Source: a virus
Virus record (IMG/VR): IMGVR_UViG_3300006329_000008
Span: 1-26,029 of that record
DNA length: 26,029 bases
Strand: one strand, 5' to 3'
The translations under genes were made by a program, and so were the position numbers. The notes below the pieces were generated by a model. That model worked only from the letters and a program-made list of their open reading frames with translations, did no database searches and had not been told where the DNA came from. This document shows positions 21,983 to 26,029 of this stretch, piece after piece; positions within the stretch are counted from its first letter, which is position 1; the number at the start of each line of letters is the position of its first letter.

Positions 21983-22011
21983 TTGACAAGAAACAAAACT
22001 TCATATATAGT
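21983..22011 (+). promoter_or_regulatory. Sigma70-type promoter for psbA
   Basis: TTGACA (21983-21988), 17-base spacer, TATAGT (22006-22011). Consensus -35 and near-consensus -10, as for strong host promoters. Expected start near 22018 gives a leader of about 95 bases before psbA. Confidence 0.85.
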
Positions 22012-22052
22012 AATAGTGTCTTCATTTTAAGACATTCATCTTACTCCTGACC

Positions 22053-22077
22053 AGGACTAAACGGAGATATCAGTCCT
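22053..22077 (+). promoter_or_regulatory. Hairpin in the psbA 5' leader
   Basis: AGGACT (22053-22058) pairs with AGTCCT (22072-22077) around a 13-base loop that contains GGAG (22063-22066). The psbA ATG at 22113 has no Shine-Dalgarno directly upstream, so the leader structure may control translation. Structure predicted by eye only. Confidence 0.4.
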
Positions 22078-22112
22078 TATTATACCGTTCACTTCAACGT
22101 TCTATTAATTAG

Positions 22113-23198
22113 ATGACAACTCTAACTCGTAAAGAGCAAGGATTGCTGTCAGGATGGACCGAGTTTTGTGAGTGGGTTACAAGTACAAACAACCGCATTT
22201 ATGTTGGTTGGTTTGGAGTTCTTATGATTCCTTGCTTGTTAGCTGCTGCTACTTGCTTCATCGTGGCATTTATTGCTGCTCCTCCCGTAGATATCGACGG
22301 GATTCGTGAACCAGTTGCTGGTTCATTCTTATATGGTAACAACATCATCTCTGGTGCTGTCGTTCCATCTTCCAACGCTATTGGATTACATTTCTATCCC
22401 ATCTGGGAAGCTGCTACTCTAGATGAGTGGTTGTATAATGGAGGTCCATATCAGTTGGTAATCTTCCACTTCCTTATTGGAATCTCTGCTTACATGGGCA
22501 GACAGTGGGAACTATCATACCGCTTAGGTATGAGACCTTGGATCTGTGTAGCATACTCTGCTCCAGTCTCTGCTGCCTTCGCAGTATTTTTAGTGTATCC
22601 TTTCGGACAGGGATCTTTCTCTGACGGAATGCCACTAGGTATCTCAGGTACGTTTAACTTCATGTTCGTGTTCCAAGCAGAACACAACATACTAATGCAT
22701 CCCTTCCATATGGCTGGTGTTGCAGGTATGTTCGGTGGTAGTCTTTTCAGTGCAATGCACGGTTCTCTAGTTACATCTTCTCTAATCAGAGAGACAACAG
22801 AGAACGAGAGTCAAAACTACGGCTATAAGTTCGGACAAGAAGAAGAAACATACAACATTGTTGCTGCTCATGGATACTTCGGTAGATTAATCTTCCAGTA
22901 TGCATCATTCAACAACTCTCGTTCACTTCACTTCTTCCTAGCAGTATTCCCTGTTGTTTGTGTATGGTTAACCTCTATGGGTATCTGTACAATGGCATTT
23001 AACCTCAATGGATTTAACTTCAACCAGTCTGTAGTGGACGCTAATGGTAAGGTTGTTCCTACATGGGGTGATGTTCTAAACAGAGCAAACCTTGGAATGG
23101 AAGTTATGCACGAGCGTAACGCACACAACTTCCCACTTGACTTAGCATCTGCTGAGACATCTGAAGTTGCATTACTTGCTGCTCCTAGCATAGGTTAA
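22113..23198 (+). CDS. psbA: Photosystem II D1 protein
   Basis: A 361-residue D1, the photosystem II core subunit that turns over fastest in light; phage copies keep photosynthesis going during infection. Five TM helices are visible. Redox Tyr is in [12 protein letters not shown] (about Tyr162), with manganese ligands at Asp171 and Glu190 ([13 protein letters not shown]) and at the [13 protein letters not shown] segment near the end; numbering is one above Synechocystis. The C-terminal extension [16 protein letters not shown] (16 residues) follows the Ala where CtpA cuts, so processing should be normal. No intron or frameshift. Promoter, leader and downstream terminator make it an autonomous unit. 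Confidence 0.98.
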   Translation: MTTLTRKEQGLLSGWTEFCEWVTSTNNRIYVGWFGVLMIPCLLAAATCFIVAFIAAPPVDIDGIREPVAGSFLYGNNIISGAVVPSSNAIGLHFYPIWEAATLDEWLYNGGPYQLVIFHFLIGISAYMGRQWELSYRLGMRPWICVAYSAPVSAAFAVFLVYPFGQGSFSDGMPLGISGTFNFMFVFQAEHNILMHPFHMAGVAGMFGGSLFSAMHGSLVTSSLIRETTENESQNYGYKFGQEEETYNIVAAHGYFGRLIFQYASFNNSRSLHFFLAVFPVVCVWLTSMGICTMAFNLNGFNFNQSVVDANGKVVPTWGDVLNRANLGMEVMHERNAHNFPLDLASAETSEVALLAAPSIG

Positions 23199-23199
23199 T

Positions 23200-23274
23200 A
23201 TGGAAATCCTATTCATTTTTGCTGCCATCACTGCTACTGCATTTGGTGCATATAAGATGACTCCTAAGGGTTGA
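23200..23274 (+). CDS. 24-residue membrane microprotein after psbA
   Basis: Begins 1 base after the psbA stop. MEILFIFAAITATAFGAYKM then TPKG: one hydrophobic helix with a basic C-terminus, the shape of small photosystem II subunits. It lies between psbA and the terminator, so it must be co-transcribed with psbA. Not recognised as a named subunit. Confidence 0.6.
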   Translation: MEILFIFAAITATAFGAYKMTPKG

Positions 23275-23297
23275 TATAAACTTAAAAATATGATAAG

Positions 23298-23325
23298 ATG
23301 AGGGGAGAGATCCCCTCATTTTTTT
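23298..23325 (+). terminator. Strong Rho-independent terminator after psbA
   Basis: A 9-bp stem, ATGAGGGGA (23298-23306) with TCCCCTCAT (23311-23319), GAGA tetraloop, and seven T (23319-23325). The purC ATG begins at the very next base, so purC needs read-through or an overlapping promoter; TTGATA (23271-23276) with TAAGAT (23294-23299) at 17-base spacing is a weak candidate. Confidence 0.93.
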
Positions 23326-24087
23326 ATGTCTGGAGATAATAAAGAACAACCGAATATTTTTTATACAAAAGTACCTCAGACTGAGGCACACGATAGTTTA
23401 TTACTTCAAGGTAAAGTAAAGTCTGTTTATAGTATTGTTGAGGAACCTGAAAGAGTATATGTACACTTCCATGATAAAGTAACTGCTGGTAATGGTAAAA
23501 GAATAGATTTTCCTGAAGGTAAAGGTAAGACCTGTTGCCTTATATCAGCACTTCTTTTTGAGCACATGGAGAAGAGAGGAATAAAGACGCATTATATTGA
23601 TTGTCCAAATTTGGATACATTACTATGTAAAAAATTGACTATCATACCAGTAGAAGTTATAGTTAGAAATATCGCTGCTGGTAGTATCGTTAAAACTACT
23701 ACCATCATTGAAGGAACTAACATCTCACCACCCATTGTAGAATACTTCTTAAAGGATGATGAGAAAGATGATCCATTACTTACACATGACCGTGTTAGAT
23801 TGATGGGTATTGATCCTGAACCTATGAAGGAGATAGCACTTGAAGTAAATACACATCTTCAAATGTTATTCACACTTATGGGTATTGATCTTGTAGATTT
23901 TAAATTGGAATTTGGTTATGATTCTCACGGCGATTTATTCTTGGCTGATGAACTATCACCTGACAACATGCGACTCTGGAAGAAGGGTACGAAGGAGAGA
24001 TTTGATAAAGATCTGTTCCGAAAAGATGAAGGGGATATTGTCGAAGCCTATAAATATATTTTAACTCAATTGAGGCAGTTTGTTTAA
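23326..24087 (+). CDS. purC: SAICAR synthetase
   Basis: A 253-residue enzyme that joins aspartate to CAIR in purine synthesis using ATP. LLLQGKVKSVYSI at 25-37 is the ATP-binding glycine-loop region, VEVIVRNIAAGS at about 109-120 the central conserved motif, DFKLEFGYDSHGDLFLADE at about 187-205 the metal and nucleotide site, and LSPDNMRLW at about 206-214 the substrate motif. Length is typical. Start at the terminator edge with no Shine-Dalgarno. With purN it boosts purine supply; other pur genes are not in the window. Confidence 0.95.
   Translation: MSGDNKEQPNIFYTKVPQTEAHDSLLLQGKVKSVYSIVEEPERVYVHFHDKVTAGNGKRIDFPEGKGKTCCLISALLFEHMEKRGIKTHYIDCPNLDTLLCKKLTIIPVEVIVRNIAAGSIVKTTTIIEGTNISPPIVEYFLKDDEKDDPLLTHDRVRLMGIDPEPMKEIALEVNTHLQMLFTLMGIDLVDFKLEFGYDSHGDLFLADELSPDNMRLWKKGTKERFDKDLFRKDEGDIVEAYKYILTQLRQFV
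24049..24056 (+). promoter_or_regulatory. Candidate late promoter inside the purC 3' end
   Basis: Exact TATAAATA 30 bases before the ATG at 24087; it also encodes Tyr-Lys-Tyr. Same arrangement as at 20956. Confidence 0.45.
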
Positions 24088-24257
24088 TGGAAGAAAATCC
24101 TTTTTGGGGTGAACCTACTCCCACTGACCTGTGGGATGACATGGACAGACTTAACGGTCTTTACGAAGAACTTGACTGGGATCATACAGATTACCTAGAG
24201 TTTGCAATAGAAGGAAATCATATTACGATTAGGAATCGCTCACGAGAAGGACGTTAA
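24087..24257 (+). CDS. Unknown 56-residue acidic protein
   Basis: ATG overlaps the purC stop (TAATG). The protein is acidic and Trp-rich (DLWDDMDRLNGLYEELDWDH at about 14-33) and ends with a short basic tail (RNRSREGR). No motif. It is missing from a standard length-limited call but is well supported by coupling. Confidence 0.6.
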   Translation: MEENPFWGEPTPTDLWDDMDRLNGLYEELDWDHTDYLEFAIEGNHITIRNRSREGR

Positions 24258-24272
24258 TACTTAAAACTGTAT

Positions 24273-24280
24273 CATAAATA
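24273..24280 (+). promoter_or_regulatory. Late-like promoter for petF
   Basis: CATAAATA, one base from the late octamer, in the 45-base gap 22 bases before the petF ATG. Position agrees with the exact late boxes. Confidence 0.5.
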
Positions 24281-24302
24281 ACCTCATGTTGTATTAATTA
24301 CC

Positions 24303-24596
24303 ATGGCTACTATTACTCTTAAGAGTCCAGACGGTGCTACAGAAACATTTGAATGTGACAGTGACACTACTATACTAGATGCTTTAGAAGAAGCAGGACT
24401 AGATCATCCTTCATCTTGTCGTGCTGGTGCATGCTCATCATGTGCTATGAAAATCGAAGAAGGAACAGTAGATCAAGAAGAGCAATCATTCTTAGATGAT
24501 GACCAGTTGGAAGAGGGGTATGTCCTCACTTGCGTAGCATGTCCAACATCTGATACACTAACATTACTTGCTGAACAAGAAGAGAATCTTTACTAA
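24303..24596 (+). CDS. petF: Plant-type [2Fe-2S] ferredoxin
   Basis: A 97-residue ferredoxin with the cluster ligands Cys39, Cys44, Cys47 ([11 protein letters not shown]) and Cys77 (LTCVACP). It accepts electrons from photosystem I and can feed them to heme oxygenase, bilin reductases, ribonucleotide or other reductive enzymes in the infected cell. Length and acidity are normal for cyanobacterial type. Its own late-like promoter precedes it, and the two-TM gene overlaps its stop. Confidence 0.96.
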   Translation: MATITLKSPDGATETFECDSDTTILDALEEAGLDHPSSCRAGACSSCAMKIEEGTVDQEEQSFLDDDQLEEGYVLTCVACPTSDTLTLLAEQEENLY

Positions 24597-24877
24597 TGCA
24601 AACTCTAATACTCATAATGTCTTTTGCAAATTTTGTATTCTATCCTTTAGTGGTAGGTACAATTATTGCTGTAATTATTGAACAGATCTTTAGATCAATT
24701 GGTAAAGAAGATAATGAAGGTGATGTAAAGAGAGTTGCAATCTCTATGAGTATTAGAAAATATCTTTGGAGACAGGCATGGTTGTTTAATGTTATCTGGT
24801 TCTTAGGATATGGTCTACTACTATTATTAAATAGACCAGGACAACAACCAATGCCCGATATGATTTGGCAAGGATAG
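24596..24877 (+). CDS. Two-TM membrane protein, paralog of the 16973 gene
   Basis: A 93-residue protein matching the 16973 product: identical MSFANFVFYPLV, GTIIAVIIEQIFR, RQAWLFN and MPDMIWQG blocks, with changes mainly in the acidic loop (GKEDNEGDVKRV) and TM helix 2. It starts in a TAATG overlap with petF and is followed one base later by a 2OG-Fe(II) oxygenase. Synonymous positions differ widely from the first copy, so the duplication is not recent or one copy was acquired from another phage. Confidence 0.85.
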   Translation: MQTLILIMSFANFVFYPLVVGTIIAVIIEQIFRSIGKEDNEGDVKRVAISMSIRKYLWRQAWLFNVIWFLGYGLLLLLNRPGQQPMPDMIWQG

Positions 24878-24878
24878 A

Positions 24879-25457
24879 ATGTATAAGGAATGTGAACATC
24901 TAGATTTATTCCCAACACCAGTCAGTCAATATGATCTATCCTTCTTAGATCTGGATAAAATATCTGAGATAATAGAGAAGGTTAAGGTTGGACCTCATGG
25001 TCTATTAGATGATTCTGATTCTAGTTATGGTATAGAATTTACTATACTATATGATGAAGAACTAAAATTTTTAAAAGAAGAATTAGATAATTGTATTGAA
25101 GAGTATACCCAAAGGACAGGGTTGCAGGATATAAACATTACAGGAAGTTGGTATAATAATATGACAACTGGTAGAAGACTTAACCTTCATAGGCATGAGG
25201 GTAGTGTTCTTAGTGGTGCTTTTTATCTTAAGGTTGATAATGATAGTGTTCCTTTAAGATTTAAGAGTCCTTTACTTCCATATAAAATGAATGATATGTA
25301 TCAGAGAATGGATAATCAATATGCCAGTACTGGAGTTATGCTTAAACCTTCTAATGGTCAGTTAGTTTTATTTCCTAGTTGGTTAGAGCATGAAACAGAC
25401 CCTGAATGTGGTGAACGTTGCGTAATATCTTTTAATACTTTCTATAATGGTGCATAA
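24879..25457 (+). CDS. 2OG-Fe(II) oxygenase family protein 7
   Basis: A 192-residue TIGR02466-like protein opening HLDLFPTPVSQYDL. LHRHEGSVLSGAFYL at 103-117 gives His104 and His106, LVLFPSWLEHETDP at 162-175 gives distal His171, and ERCVISFNTF at 179-188 gives Arg180. It lies far from the other six, directly after the duplicated two-TM gene. The region is more AT-rich in silent positions than oxygenases 1-3. Confidence 0.9.
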   Translation: MYKECEHLDLFPTPVSQYDLSFLDLDKISEIIEKVKVGPHGLLDDSDSSYGIEFTILYDEELKFLKEELDNCIEEYTQRTGLQDINITGSWYNNMTTGRRLNLHRHEGSVLSGAFYLKVDNDSVPLRFKSPLLPYKMNDMYQRMDNQYASTGVMLKPSNGQLVLFPSWLEHETDPECGERCVISFNTFYNGA

Positions 25458-25479
25458 ATAATAGCAGCTTGGGGAGCTG
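25453..25479 (+). promoter_or_regulatory. Late-like box and short hairpin before the 25482 gene
   Basis: CATAAATA (25453-25460) overlaps the end of the oxygenase gene. It is followed by CAGCT (25465-25469), loop TGGGG, AGCTG (25475-25479), just before the ATG. The GGGGAG Shine-Dalgarno lies across the loop and 3' stem. Confidence 0.4.
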
Positions 25480-25481
25480 AC

Positions 25482-25640
25482 ATGGACACCAACCACTATC
25501 AAGAAGTACCAGTTGATCAGAACACACCGTTCTATACTTCATCTTATGTGACGGACGCAAAGAGTACAGAAGAATGGAAAAACTTCTGGAGTAAAGACGA
25601 GATAGTAGAAGAATATACCCACGATTCTGAGGGATGCTAA
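25482..25640 (+). CDS. Unknown 52-residue protein
   Basis: MDTNHYQEVPVDQNTPFYTS opens a polar, acidic protein with two Trp (EEWKNFWSKDE) and a C-terminal Cys. It has a GGAG-type site 7 bases before the ATG. Missing from long-ORF calls. No family recognised; followed by 25 bases before the structural gene. Confidence 0.6.
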   Translation: MDTNHYQEVPVDQNTPFYTSSYVTDAKSTEEWKNFWSKDEIVEEYTHDSEGC

Positions 25641-25665
25641 ATACTAAAAATAGTGTATGAAGTAG

Positions 25666-26001
25666 ATGGCTGCTATACCTTTAAATCTTACTCTGGAGCA
25701 GGGTACAGATTTTAGTGTTAATTTAACTGTAAGGAATTCTGATGGGTCACCATTGAATCTCTTAGGTTACACTGCATCTAGTGAAGTTAGAAAACACTAT
25801 ACTTCTACTACAAAATATCCTTTTGATGTTACCTTTGCTGATAGATCACTGGGCAAAATCTCATTAACAATGACAGATACTGCTACTGCTCTTATCAATG
25901 AGGGTAGATATGTTTATGATGTTTATATTACTTCAGGTAATGGGAATAAAAGTAGAGTGATTGCAGGTATGTTGTTCGTATCACCTGGAGTTAGTTTCTA
26001 A
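25666..26001 (+). CDS. Phage baseplate/tail structural protein, BppU N-terminal-like
   Basis: A 111-residue all-beta protein. LTLEQGTDFSVNLTV near residue 8, NSDGSPLNLLGYTASSEVRK at 24-43 and GRYVYDVYIT at about 81-90, with VIAGMLFVSPGVSF at the end, follow the pattern of the N-terminal domain of phage baseplate upper protein and of many small phage structural proteins. Likely a tail or fibre-attachment component. It overlaps the next gene by one base (TAATG). Confidence 0.75.
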   Translation: MAAIPLNLTLEQGTDFSVNLTVRNSDGSPLNLLGYTASSEVRKHYTSTTKYPFDVTFADRSLGKISLTMTDTATALINEGRYVYDVYITSGNGNKSRVIAGMLFVSPGVSF

Positions 26002-26029
26002 TGGCAGATTACGAGATAACCTTTGACGC
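26001..26029 (+). CDS. Start of a gene cut by the window end
   Basis: ATG at 26001 overlapping the preceding stop (TAATG) opens MADYEITFD. Only nine full codons are visible, so no product can be named; its position suggests another structural gene. Confidence 0.55.

Noticed and set aside
22928-23191. 87-codon minus-strand frame opposite psbA
   Set aside because: It mirrors the highly conserved psbA codons; an antisense RNA could exist, but the frame itself is not supported.
1-26029. tRNA genes, CRISPR arrays, insertion sequences or integrase sites
   Set aside because: I found no cloverleaf-like segment, no regularly spaced repeats with unique spacers and no transposase or integrase frame; tRNAs cannot be fully excluded by eye.

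Overview
This window looks like a piece of a T4-like marine cyanophage (myovirus) genome that infects Synechococcus or Prochlorococcus. The evidence is a photosystem II psbA gene, two high-light-inducible (hli) genes, heme oxygenase and ferredoxin, next to T4-type replication and nucleotide genes (gp61 primase, nrdA, nrdB), purine genes (purN, purC) and T4-late-type promoter boxes. Every gene I accept lies on the + strand. Spacing is extremely tight: ATGA, TAATG and longer overlaps are the rule, so most of the window reads as long translationally coupled operons.

Layout. (1) 1-4245: a 5'-truncated unknown gene, a divergent covalent nucleotidyltransferase/ligase-like protein overlapping an NMNAT-like HxGH nucleotidyltransferase, then three unknown genes. 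The NMNAT-like protein begins with what looks like a T4 capsid-targeting peptide. (2) 4249-6355: a late promoter, a virion protein with an Ig-like C-terminus, and three small genes, the last a coiled-coil membrane protein. (3) 6307-11909: primase gp61, nrdA, ho1, a 78-codon gene, nrdB and an unknown gene. (4) 11910-12406: a compact leader/microgene module with a 28-bp repeat found twice exactly 200 bp apart, a DUF4278 microprotein and a strong terminator. (5) 12415-15847: purN, a PD-(D/E)XK-type nuclease-like gene, three 2OG-Fe(II) oxygenases in tandem and two small genes. (6) 15878-17502: a near-consensus sigma70 promoter followed by two hli genes and a run of very small, mostly membrane-type genes. 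(7) 17480-20988: three more 2OG-Fe(II) oxygenases feeding directly into a flavin-dependent (tryptophan-type) halogenase. (8) 20985-21965: four small charged proteins. (9) 21983-23325: psbA as a self-contained unit with its own sigma70 promoter, a 24-codon downstream microgene and a strong terminator. (10) 23326-26029: purC, a small gene, petF ferredoxin, a second copy of the two-TM gene seen at 16973, a seventh 2OG-Fe(II) oxygenase, a small gene, a baseplate/tail-type structural protein and the start of another gene.

How they may work together. Host-like sigma70 promoters would drive the photosynthesis genes (hli, psbA) early, while TATAAATA late boxes lie 21-32 bases before several start codons. 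NrdA/B, primase, PurN and PurC supply nucleotides and primers for replication. psbA and hli keep photosystem II running to power this, and ferredoxin can feed electrons to heme oxygenase. The most unusual content is the set of seven 2OG-Fe(II) oxygenases with one halogenase, and the possible head-packaged nucleotidyltransferase pair. All names rest on motif recognition by eye; no database search was run.
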